This document shows, in pieces, positions 6,562-14,937 of a stretch of 36,136 nucleotides of DNA. The translations under genes and the position numbers were made by a program. The notes below the pieces were generated by a model. The model ran no database searches. It saw nothing but the letters and a program-made list of their open reading frames with translations, and was not told the origin of the DNA. Within the stretch, counting starts at the first letter, position 1. Each line of letters opens with the position of its first letter. Source of the DNA: an uncultured Bacteroidales bacterium (lineage in GTDB: Bacteria; Bacteroidota; Bacteroidia; Bacteroidales; UBA3663); assembly GCA_902779265.1 (NCBI GenBank), contig CACZAY010000021.1, forward strand, positions 1-36,136, given 5' to 3'.

Positions 6562-8982
6562 TTACAGCTTGACGGTCAGCTCCTGCCCTGCGTATTCGAC
6601 AGTCTTGGCCTGCGTCAGGCTCTGGCCGGGCAGAACGATGGTGAAACGGCGCTGCTGCAACATACCGGGGAACTGGCCTTTTCGCGTAGCGATGGTGAGC
6701 TGGCGCGTGCGGTCATCCCAACGGAACTGGATTTCGGTGTATTGGCCGCGCTCATAGTTGTAGTTGTCGCCCTCGTCCTCGTAGAGCGTGAACGAGCCGT
6801 CGGCTCCGGGATAGACGCGGATTTCGAGGTTGTCCCACGGCTTTTCGGCGGCGTACTGCATCTCCTCGCCCAGCGGCACGATGCTGCCCGCGCGGACGAA
6901 CATCGGCACACGGTCGAGCTGCGTCTGGAGCGTGACGGTCTGGCCGCCCTTCATGCGCTCGCCGGTCCAGAAGTCGTACCAGTCGGTGCCCTTGGGCAGG
7001 TACTTGGTGGCCGATTTCGTGGCGTTCCAGTCTATGGCCGATGGCGCATCGGCCGCAACAGCCTGCTTCTTGTCCCAGCCTGACATGGCGTTCTCGCGGA
7101 TGACGCGTTCCTGCGTGTACTGCGCCTCGACGATGGGTGCGGCCAATATGCTGCGGCCGAACATGAATTCATCGGCCATATCCCAAACCTTCTTGTCTTG
7201 AGCGAAGTCGCAGAAAAGCGGACGGAGGTAGCTGCCATTGGCCGACGTCACCTGCCAGGCGGTGCTGTAGAGGTAGGGAATCAGGCGGTAGCGCAGGCGG
7301 ATCTGCCGTTCGATGGCGTCGTAGATGGGCTCGCCCTTCTGGCCGAACTGCCAGATTTCGCGTGGCGCATCGGCGCCGTGGCTGCGGAAGACGGGACAGA
7401 AGAGGCCGTACTGCATCCATCGGACATAAAGCTCCTGGAACTGAGGATTTTTCGGGGCAGAGCCGCTGCCCTTCGTGTTGTACGAGCCGCAGAAGAAGCC
7501 GCCGATGTCGGTGTTGAAGTTCGGACAGCCCGTCAGCGTGTAGCTCAGTCCTGCGGGCACCTGCTTGCGGAGCATGTCCCACGACGAGGCGACATCGCCG
7601 CTCCACAGGCCGGAACCGTAGTGCTGCTGGCCGGCGAAGGCCGAACGGGTCATGATGAAGACGCGCTTGTCGGACGACTTTTCACGGCGCTGGTTGTCGT
7701 ACACGCCCTTCACCGTCTCCAGCGGGAAGGCATTGCGCAGCGAACGCCACGTGCCGTCGGTGCCGGCCTTGTGGTCATAGTTCGATTCCTTCGCGTCGAA
7801 GAAGTCGGGGTCGGTCGAGTCCATCCACCAGGCATCGGTACCCTTGTCGAGCAGCGGCTTGAGGTTCTGCCAATAGATGTCGCGCGCATCGGCCGAGAAG
7901 GCATCATAGACACGCACGCCCGACGGATAGTCCTTGCGCGGAGGCCAGAAGGTGAGTCCGCTCTGCGGCCAGGTCTCGAAGTCGAAGAGCAGGTCCTTTT
8001 CGCTGAGCTGGCGGTAGGCCTTGGTCATCGGCCCGAAACTTGCCCAGATGCTGATCATGAAGTGGGCGTGCTTCTTGTGGACATCGGCAATCATGCGCTC
8101 GCCGTGGGCATACTCCTCGGTGAGGAAATCCATGGCGTTCCACAGATAGTTCGAGCCCCAATACTGCCAGTCCTGCACGATGCCGTCGAGCGGGACCTGC
8201 AGTTCGCGGTATTTATCGACTACGGCCAACAGCTCACGCGCGCTCTTGTAGCGCTCCTTGCACTGCCAGTAGCCGAACGTCCAGAGCGGGAACATCGGCA
8301 CGTCGCCCGACAGCTGACGCATCTGCGCAACAACGCCATCGGCCGAACCGCCATACATGAAGTAGTAATCGACGCACTCGCCCACCTCGGACGAGAAGGA
8401 CATCCCCGTCACGGCATCGTCGTCGAACTGCGTGCGCGAATAGTTGTCCCAGAAGAGGCCCCAGCCCTTGATTGACTGCAGGACGTTCTGGAAGTCCTCA
8501 AGGTTGGACTGCTCCATCAGCTTGTGTTCGCCGCGACGGTTCATGCGGCCGTTCTGGAACGTGCCCAGGCCGTAGATGGCCTCGTCCTTGTCGAGCGTGA
8601 AGGTCTGCGCTACGCGGAATTTTCCGGCATCAGGGCCCTCGGTGCGCGGCTCGAACGTACCGGCCGATTTTTCGCGTAGCAGGGGCTTTCCATTGGCCAT
8701 AAAGGTCAGAACGCCCGTCTTCGGGTCGATTTTTACGGCCAATGCGCCACTGCTCAAAGTGTTGCCGCTGCGTTTCACCTGCACGTCGTCGGGCTTGGCA
8801 ATCACGACGAGGCTCTGTTTCGTACAATCGCGGCCGACGGGCGACTTGACGACACGGACGATGGTCGGCGTGTAGAACTCGACGCTGACTCGGGTCTGGC
8901 CGGCCTGGAACTCTACCGGTTCTCCATGCGCAGCCGCCGTGAACATGCACAGCAGGGCTGCAATCAGATTTCTTGTTTTCAT
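6562..8982 (-). CDS. Secreted glycoside hydrolase family 31 enzyme (alpha-xylosidase/alpha-glucosidase type)
   Basis: An 806-residue GH31 enzyme with a signal peptide (MKTRNLIAALLCMFTAAAHG). It has the usual N-terminal beta-sandwich (about 22-230), the (beta/alpha)8 barrel (about 235-570) and C-terminal beta domains. The nucleophile region is DAWWMDSTDPD with Asp388, and the acid/base region is LWSGDVASSWD with Asp463; GFPNFNTDIGGF-type residues (here CPNFNTDIGGFF) follow. GH31 enzymes remove non-reducing alpha-linked sugars with retention. The Bacteroidales alpha-xylosidases it resembles often carry an inserted PA14 domain, which I do not see here. It starts 18 bp after the larger GH31 gene, so the two are almost certainly co-transcribed. 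The substrate (xyloglucan or an alpha-glucan) cannot be fixed from sequence. Confidence 0.92.
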   Translation of the reverse strand: MKTRNLIAALLCMFTAAAHGEPVEFQAGQTRVSVEFYTPTIVRVVKSPVGRDCTKQSLVVIAKPDDVQVKRSGNTLSSGALAVKIDPKTGVLTFMANGKPLLREKSAGTFEPRTEGPDAGKFRVAQTFTLDKDEAIYGLGTFQNGRMNRRGEHKLMEQSNLEDFQNVLQSIKGWGLFWDNYSRTQFDDDAVTGMSFSSEVGECVDYYFMYGGSADGVVAQMRQLSGDVPMFPLWTFGYWQCKERYKSARELLAVVDKYRELQVPLDGIVQDWQYWGSNYLWNAMDFLTEEYAHGERMIADVHKKHAHFMISIWASFGPMTKAYRQLSEKDLLFDFETWPQSGLTFWPPRKDYPSGVRVYDAFSADARDIYWQNLKPLLDKGTDAWWMDSTDPDFFDAKESNYDHKAGTDGTWRSLRNAFPLETVKGVYDNQRREKSSDKRVFIMTRSAFAGQQHYGSGLWSGDVASSWDMLRKQVPAGLSYTLTGCPNFNTDIGGFFCGSYNTKGSGSAPKNPQFQELYVRWMQYGLFCPVFRSHGADAPREIWQFGQKGEPIYDAIERQIRLRYRLIPYLYSTAWQVTSANGSYLRPLFCDFAQDKKVWDMADEFMFGRSILAAPIVEAQYTQERVIRENAMSGWDKKQAVAADAPSAIDWNATKSATKYLPKGTDWYDFWTGERMKGGQTVTLQTQLDRVPMFVRAGSIVPLGEEMQYAAEKPWDNLEIRVYPGADGSFTLYEDEGDNYNYERGQYTEIQFRWDDRTRQLTIATRKGQFPGMLQQRRFTIVLPGQSLTQAKTVEYAGQELTVKL

Positions 8983-9000
8983 TATTCTATCAGTTTTGGT

Positions 9001-12000
9001 TTATTTTACAATGTATTTTTTGCCCTGGCGCACGTAGATGCCGCGCGAGACCGGCCCCGAAATCCTGCGGCCGAAGAGGTCGTAGATTGTGGCCGATGGA
9101 TTTTCCTCCCCAGGCATGATGGCCGATGGTGACAGGCCGGTCGCCGGCTCATCGGCCGTGCGGTAGAGGCGGAAGTTGTCAATCTTGAACCACGTCTGGT
9201 TGGGCGCGCCCTCGGTGCCGACGCCGATGGTCACGGGAGTCTCATCGGCCAACACCTCAAAATCGACCGCAATGGTCTGCATGGGATAGGCATCGCCCAC
9301 ACCCGCCGTGCTCAGCTGGTCGGCGAAGTAGCCCTTCCGCTCGCCGGCAAAGATGTGCTGACGGCCCAGACGGACGACGCTGGCCGAACGGTTGCTCGCC
9401 TGCATATCGACCGTAAGCGTGTAGCGGCCCCGTGGCAGCGTGGAGATGGTCTGGCTGATGCGCGGCGTGAGTGTGGCCGATTCGTCCCAGACGCCGAAGA
9501 TATAGTTGCCGTCGGTAGCCACAGGATCGCCGTTGCCGCCACCCTGGTTCACGCCCCACCATGCGGTCGGACTCTCGACCGTCCAGCCCTGCGGCGCCTG
9601 TTTCGTCAAGGTGCGTCCATCGGCCTCAAAACTGGGATTGGCGATATGTCCGGTCATGTTTTCGGCCAATGGCTCCTCTTCGGCCGACGCCTCCAACGTG
9701 ACGCTCACCGGCGAGCCGTCGTAGCTGACAATCCGGTCTACGGTGGCCGATGGCTGGTCGCCGCAACCCTTCACCGACGAGACGCGGACGATGCGGAACG
9801 TGCGCTGCTGCAACATGCCGGGGAACTGGCCTTGACGTTGGCCGATGGTGAGCGTCTGCGTGGCCTCGTCCCACGTGAATGGAATCTCGGTGCAGGCACC
9901 CTGCTGGTAGCCGTAGCCGTCCAGTTCGTCCTCATAGAGCGAGAACGTGCCATTGGCCCCAGCATAGACTCGAATCTCGATGTCGTCCCACGGCTTTTCG
10001 CCGCTGTACTGCACCTCGGGACCGAATGGCAGGATGCTGCCGGCCGGAATGTAGAGTGGCATGAGGTCCTGGGGCGTGGTGCGGAAGATGTTTCGGCCAC
10101 CCTCAACGGCGCGGCCTGTCCAGAAGTCATACCAGCGGCCGGAAGCAGGCAGATAGACGTTGCGTCCGGCGGCGCCCTCAGTCACGACGGGAGCCACAAG
10201 GAAAGATGGACCGAACATATACTGGTCCGTGATGCCGACGCACTGGGCATCGTCCTCGAAGGCCACAGGCATGGCGCACATAAAGGTCTCGTCGCGGCTG
10301 ACCACCCGATGGGCCGTGCTGTAGATGTAGGGCAACAGGCGGTAGCGCAGGCGGATGTAGCGCAGGATGTTGTCGTAGTCGCCCTGGGCATCATCGGCCT
10401 CACCGAACTGCCAGATTTCGCGCGGAGTCTGGTCGCCATGGAAACGCATCATCGGACAAAAACATGAGAATTGTGTCCAACGGGTATAGAGCGCGCGCCA
10501 CTTGGCATCGCCCACACCGCCGTAGCTGCCGATGAAGAAGGCGCCCGTGTCGCTGTTCCAATAAGGCAGACCCGAGACGCTCAGGTTGCAGGCGGCGGGA
10601 ATCTGCTTGGCCAATGTCTCCCAGCTCGACGTGATGTCGGCACTCCAGACGAAGGCGCCCGTGCGCTGCATTCCGGCAAAGGCCGAGCGGGTGAGGATGC
10701 TGACGCGTTTTTCGGCCAATGCACCTTCCGCGCGATGGTTGTCGTAAACGCCCTCGACGTGGCAGAGCGGGAACGCATTGCGCACAGAGCGGAACGTCCG
10801 CCCGTCCAGACCGGTCACGTAGTCGTAGTCGGTGGTCTTGTTGCTGAAGTCATCCGGTTCGGCCGAGTCAAGCCACAGGGCATCGATGCCCTTGCTCATC
10901 AGTCCCGTGTAGAGATAGTTCCAGTAGCGGCTGCGGGTGGCGGCATCATAGACGTCGTAGGGACGCGTGGCGACGCTGGTCGGGTAGCTCTGGATGGGGA
11001 TGAGACGGCCGGCTGCGCCAAATTCCTTGTACTGCGCAGTCGCCGGACCGAAGTCGGGCCAGACGCTGATCATCAGCTTGGCGTTCATGGCGTGGACCTC
11101 GTCGATCATGCGCTGGTAGTCGCTGTAGTTCGGGTTCAGGAATTCCATGGCATTCCAATGGTTGTCGTCGCCCCAATACTGCCAGTCCTGCACGACGCAG
11201 TCGAGTGGCACACGCTGCTGGCGGTATTTCTTCACCACATCGATGACCTCCTGCACGCTCATGTAGCGCTGCTTGCTCTGATAGAGGCCGAAATTCCACA
11301 GCGGAGGCAGCTGGGTGCCGCCGGTGAGCTGACGCCAGGAGCGCAGAACGCCATTGGCCGAACTCCCCACAAGCACGTAGTAGTCGATGGCCTGGCCCGT
11401 GGACTGGAAGGTCGTTCCCTCGAGGTTGTCGCTGAATGTCGTGGGCGAATAGTTGTCCCAATAGAGGGCGTAGCGCTTCGACGAATAGAGGTACGGAATG
11501 TAGATGCTGCGGTTGTCCTGGATCATCGTCGTACTGATGCCGCGCATGGAGAGGCGGCCGTTCTGCAGCTGGCCCAGGCCGTAGATCTGCTCGTCATCGT
11601 CGAGGGTGAACACCTGTTTCAGCTGCCAAGCGGCGTTGGGCCCGTCGGCCTTGGCTGTGATGTCGGCGAGTTTTTCGGCGAGGAGGAGTTCGCCCGTGGC
11701 TCGGTGGACGCGGATAACGGCATTGGCCACATCATAGATCACACGCACGCGGGCGGTGGTGAGCGTCACGAGACCGTCGGCTTCATTTTGGCCGATGGTT
11801 ATGCCCTCGACAGCAGGTGCGGTCACGACGAGGCTGCGTTCGACCTGGGATTCCTGGCCGATGAACTTCGTCACGCGCACGGTGCTGTCGTTCATGAAGC
11901 CGATGCGGACGGTCATGTCGTCCCAGCGGGCCAGAAGCCCATCGGCGGTCAGCGTGCAGCCCACCTCGCGGCTCTGCGCCTTGTAGTCGGCCATCGCCTG

Positions 12001-12792
12001 TTCAAGCTGCCGGATGGCGTCGGGCACACCCGCGTAGTTATCGGCCGAGATGCCGTTCAGGATGCCCTGCGCCTCGGTGATGGCGGCCTGCAGCTGTGCC
12101 TTGACAGGCTCGGCGGCGGGACGCTGGTCCAGGAGCTGAAGGGCATTGGCCAAAACCTCACTCAATGCGCTCTTCATCTGGTTGGCCAATGACTCGTGGC
12201 TGATGCCCAGGACGGGCTGCAGGTCGGGATAGGCCGTGACGACCGCCATGTCGTTGTAGTAGCAGACGTCGCTCACGGTGCCGGACGAGGCATTGGCCGT
12301 AAGCCCCATCGCAAGGATGAAGCCCGTGCCGTTGGAGTTGAGCGTCTGCCGCTCGCCGATGGCGCTGAACCACGAGAAGAGGTCGTTGCCGTTCTGGAGG
12401 TTCCAGACAAAGACCTGTCGGCCGTCGGCGGTGCTGCCGATGTGGTCGGGAGCGACCTGCGAGCCCTTGTTGGTGCCATTGATCCACCAGAGATAGGCAT
12501 CGGCCACACCCGTCTTCAGATTGTTGCCACTCACGACGAACCAGTGGTCATCGCCGTTGATGTAATACTTGCCGTCACACTCGGCGCCCATCTTGAAGGC
12601 GACGTTGTTCTGGCCCGAGGCATTGATGGTAAACGACTCCGCACCGTAGCTGAATGCGCCCTGCGGAGCGCGGTTGTTGTCGGTTGACGTGTAGTCGGAT
12701 GGCTGGAAGCGGTAATGCTCTTGTGCCGTCGCTGTCAGACCGCCGAAAAGTGCGACAGGGAGCAACAGCTGTAAGATTTTTTTCTGTTTCAT
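9001..12792 (-). CDS. Large multidomain secreted GH31 enzyme
   Basis: A 1263-residue protein with a signal peptide (MKQKKILQLLLPVALFGGLT, cleavage near TATAQ). An N-terminal beta-rich module (about 25-190) and a helical spacer (about 195-275) precede the GH31 core (about 280-1060), with nucleophile Asp642 in DALWLDSAEPD and acid/base Asp719 in VWSADITSSWE. A C-terminal jelly-roll, carbohydrate-binding-like module follows (about 1085-1225, NPSFEADGRTL to WFKIDNFRLYRT). It ends with a sorting-like tail (IYDLFGRRISGPVSRGIYVR) similar to Por/type IX secretion tails. It is the first gene of the GH31 pair and has its own promoter. Shared strings such as VQDWQYWG suggest it is a paralogue of the downstream enzyme, with extra modules for surface display and polymer binding. 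Confidence 0.92.
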   Translation of the reverse strand: MKQKKILQLLLPVALFGGLTATAQEHYRFQPSDYTSTDNNRAPQGAFSYGAESFTINASGQNNVAFKMGAECDGKYYINGDDHWFVVSGNNLKTGVADAYLWWINGTNKGSQVAPDHIGSTADGRQVFVWNLQNGNDLFSWFSAIGERQTLNSNGTGFILAMGLTANASSGTVSDVCYYNDMAVVTAYPDLQPVLGISHESLANQMKSALSEVLANALQLLDQRPAAEPVKAQLQAAITEAQGILNGISADNYAGVPDAIRQLEQAMADYKAQSREVGCTLTADGLLARWDDMTVRIGFMNDSTVRVTKFIGQESQVERSLVVTAPAVEGITIGQNEADGLVTLTTARVRVIYDVANAVIRVHRATGELLLAEKLADITAKADGPNAAWQLKQVFTLDDDEQIYGLGQLQNGRLSMRGISTTMIQDNRSIYIPYLYSSKRYALYWDNYSPTTFSDNLEGTTFQSTGQAIDYYVLVGSSANGVLRSWRQLTGGTQLPPLWNFGLYQSKQRYMSVQEVIDVVKKYRQQRVPLDCVVQDWQYWGDDNHWNAMEFLNPNYSDYQRMIDEVHAMNAKLMISVWPDFGPATAQYKEFGAAGRLIPIQSYPTSVATRPYDVYDAATRSRYWNYLYTGLMSKGIDALWLDSAEPDDFSNKTTDYDYVTGLDGRTFRSVRNAFPLCHVEGVYDNHRAEGALAEKRVSILTRSAFAGMQRTGAFVWSADITSSWETLAKQIPAACNLSVSGLPYWNSDTGAFFIGSYGGVGDAKWRALYTRWTQFSCFCPMMRFHGDQTPREIWQFGEADDAQGDYDNILRYIRLRYRLLPYIYSTAHRVVSRDETFMCAMPVAFEDDAQCVGITDQYMFGPSFLVAPVVTEGAAGRNVYLPASGRWYDFWTGRAVEGGRNIFRTTPQDLMPLYIPAGSILPFGPEVQYSGEKPWDDIEIRVYAGANGTFSLYEDELDGYGYQQGACTEIPFTWDEATQTLTIGQRQGQFPGMLQQRTFRIVRVSSVKGCGDQPSATVDRIVSYDGSPVSVTLEASAEEEPLAENMTGHIANPSFEADGRTLTKQAPQGWTVESPTAWWGVNQGGGNGDPVATDGNYIFGVWDESATLTPRISQTISTLPRGRYTLTVDMQASNRSASVVRLGRQHIFAGERKGYFADQLSTAGVGDAYPMQTIAVDFEVLADETPVTIGVGTEGAPNQTWFKIDNFRLYRTADEPATGLSPSAIMPGEENPSATIYDLFGRRISGPVSRGIYVRQGKKYIVK

Positions 12793-12827
12793 TGTACGTG
12801 TTTGTTTGATGGTAAAAATTCACGCCG

Positions 12828-12862
12828 CAAAGGTACAATGAAACACGCGGTCTGTCGCAAAA
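12828..12862 (-). promoter_or_regulatory. Promoter for the GH31 pair
   Basis: On the minus strand TACCTTTG (12835 to 12828) is a consensus -7 element, with TTTTG (12862 to 12858) 22 bp upstream. The leader before the ATG at 12792 is about 30 nt. Confidence 0.6.
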
Positions 12863-12900
12863 CAAATGAAGATGCGATTGTAACAAATGTTGAAGATGGG

Positions 12901-14862
12901 CTATTTTCCCGTATATTCCGACGGTTTGCAGCCGAATTCCGACTGAAAACACTTGCTGAAATAGCTTGTCGAACAGAATCCCGTATGCTCGGCAACCTCG
13001 GCGATGGTCATGTCGCCCTTCAGCAGCATGTCGGCGGCTCGTTGCAGGCGGATGCTGCGGATGAAGGCCACGGGCGACTGCTGCATCATAGCCGTCAGAC
13101 GCTTGTAGAGACCGGTCCGCTCCATGCAGAGGTCGGCGGCCAACCGTTCCACGTTGTAGGTCGGGTCGGTGATGTGCTGTTCGACGAGCTGCGTGGCGCG
13201 CGCCATGAACTCCTTCTCCTGCGGCGAGGGTTCGGGTTCGATGTCCGATGCAGAGGCCGACTCCGGTTCGCCGAGCACAACCATCGCCGCCGAATGTTCG
13301 TATTGATTGACCTGTTCAACGAGATTCTGGATGCGCAACAGCAGCAGATCCTCGCGGTTGCGGCGTTGCAGGCGTCGGCGATAAAGGCGGAAGGCCAGGA
13401 CGATGGCGGCCGTCAGCAAGACGACGTAGAGCACATAGGCCAACGGCGTCAGCCACCACGGCGGTCGGATTGTGAAGCTGATGCGCCGCACGTCGTCCGG
13501 ATTCCATCGGTCGGGATTGGTTGTGGCCAATACCTCAAGCTCGTAGTCGCCCGGCGAAAGACCGACCAGCGGCAGGTAGAAGACGCCCTTGTCATCGACA
13601 AGCCGTTCGGCTGAATCAGCCGAGAGAGTGTGCCATCGGCCGACATCACCCGAAAAACGGTAGCGATAGCACGTGCTGCGCGGACGCACGTAGTTCATGG
13701 TGGAGAACTGGAAGGCCAATGAATTCTGGTCGTGGGCGAAGATGAGCCGTTCGGCGTAGGGCGGCATGACGTCGAGCAACGTCGCCCCGTCGTAGTCGCG
13801 GCCCACCTGCAACGGCTGTCCGTGCAGGAAGATGTTGGTCAGGATAGGAAAAACCTCGATGTCGATGGGCCGCGTGTCGAACAGGCCGCTCTGTGGCGAC
13901 GTGTAGAGCAGGCCGTTGCCGTAGGTGCCGAGCCAGATGCCGCCCTCGCGGTCGAGCCTCACGGTGTTGATTCCAGTCGATAGCACAGAGCCGTCGGGCA
14001 AACGCAACTCACTGAACGACACTACGTTGCCCGTTTCGCAGTCGATGCGCAGATAGCCGTCGGCCGTGGTCAGATAAAGCATTCCTGTCGGTGTCGGGGT
14101 CAGGGTGTGCATGAGCACGTCGAGCGACAGGAGCTGCCGCCACTGGTGCGTCTTCGGGCTGTAGGACAATAGGATGGAACCGCCGCGTCCGGTGCGCACC
14201 TGATAGAAATTGCCATCGGCCGCAATCACGACCAACGACGTTGCGGCATACATCGCGCGCTGCGGTTCGGCGTAGGCGTCCGTCACGTAGGCCAAACGTC
14301 CGTCCGGCTGATACACAGCGAGTTGCCCCGTACTGAAGAAGGTGTAGATGCTGTCGGCCAACGTGACGACATCCTGCAAGTTGCCTGCCTCCAATGGCAG
14401 TTCCAGCTGTCGCCGCGATGCCTCGGCGCAGAGCCGTCGGCCGTCCAGGAGCCACGTCTCGCCGTCGTCGGTGATGAAAAAGTCATCGGCCGACCAACCA
14501 AAATCGCGTAGCCACCGCATCGTGCGCAGGTCGAGACAGTAGAGCCGCCGCCACTGCTTCATCCAGAGGCGGTCGTGCCCGTCGGCAAAAAGGTGCGTCG
14601 CGCCACGGTAGGCCGGCACGGCGACCCACTGCGAGGTGTCGATTGTGACCGATGTAAACCGTTGGCCGTCATAGACATCCACTGCCCTGTCGGTCACAAC
14701 AACCATGCGCCCGTCGCGCAGCTGGAGCATCTGAAGGACGCGGTTGCTGCTCAGTCCATTCTGCGTGTTCAACGTGTAGAAACTGGCTGGCGCATCGGCC
14801 GCGATGCAGGGGGCAGCGAGGGGAATCATCATCCATAGGACGACCGACAAAAACCTGTGCAT
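12901..14862 (-). CDS. SusR-like membrane-spanning AraC-family regulator
   Basis: About 653 residues starting at the ATG at 14862 (MHRFLSVVLWMMIPLAAPCI, a signal-like segment); an upstream start would add 17 residues in front of it. The periplasmic half has propeller-type repeats (LNTQNGLSSNRVLQMLQ, DREGGIWLGTYGNGLL) over about 325 residues, enough for roughly one propeller, then a Y_Y_Y-type immunoglobulin-like domain (about 365-465). One membrane helix (about 470-490) leads to a C-terminal AraC helix-turn-helix pair (about 550-653, AADLCMERTGLYKRL and IAEVAEHTGFCSTSYFSKCF). There is no histidine kinase or receiver domain, so it is the SusR type and not a full hybrid two-component system. 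It lies between the GH43 and GH31 genes and probably senses a released oligosaccharide to activate them. Confidence 0.88.
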   Translation of the reverse strand: MHRFLSVVLWMMIPLAAPCIAADAPASFYTLNTQNGLSSNRVLQMLQLRDGRMVVVTDRAVDVYDGQRFTSVTIDTSQWVAVPAYRGATHLFADGHDRLWMKQWRRLYCLDLRTMRWLRDFGWSADDFFITDDGETWLLDGRRLCAEASRRQLELPLEAGNLQDVVTLADSIYTFFSTGQLAVYQPDGRLAYVTDAYAEPQRAMYAATSLVVIAADGNFYQVRTGRGGSILLSYSPKTHQWRQLLSLDVLMHTLTPTPTGMLYLTTADGYLRIDCETGNVVSFSELRLPDGSVLSTGINTVRLDREGGIWLGTYGNGLLYTSPQSGLFDTRPIDIEVFPILTNIFLHGQPLQVGRDYDGATLLDVMPPYAERLIFAHDQNSLAFQFSTMNYVRPRSTCYRYRFSGDVGRWHTLSADSAERLVDDKGVFYLPLVGLSPGDYELEVLATTNPDRWNPDDVRRISFTIRPPWWLTPLAYVLYVVLLTAAIVLAFRLYRRRLQRRNREDLLLLRIQNLVEQVNQYEHSAAMVVLGEPESASASDIEPEPSPQEKEFMARATQLVEQHITDPTYNVERLAADLCMERTGLYKRLTAMMQQSPVAFIRSIRLQRAADMLLKGDMTIAEVAEHTGFCSTSYFSKCFQSEFGCKPSEYTGK

Positions 14863-14903
14863 AGTCTGTAATTCAATGATTATTATGGCCAATGGACAAC
14901 GAA

Positions 14904-14925
14904 AAATGGGCAAGTCTGCCCATTT
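14904..14925 (-). terminator. Intrinsic terminator after the GH43 gene
   Basis: AAATGGGCA-AGTC-TGCCCATTT is a perfect 9-bp stem with a 4-base loop, 12 bp beyond the GH43 stop codon. On the minus strand the arm runs into TTTTTCG. It would separate GH43 transcription from the downstream regulator gene. Confidence 0.7.
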
Positions 14926-14937
14926 CCCGTGTCATTA

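Noticed and set aside
7198..8475. Long plus-strand frame opposite the smaller GH31 gene (and similar long frames at 3451-4788, 10471-12192 and 14929-16323)
   Set aside because: They are antisense to clearly recognised enzymes, and their residues (runs of Arg, Ala, Val and His) are typical of GC-rich shadow frames.
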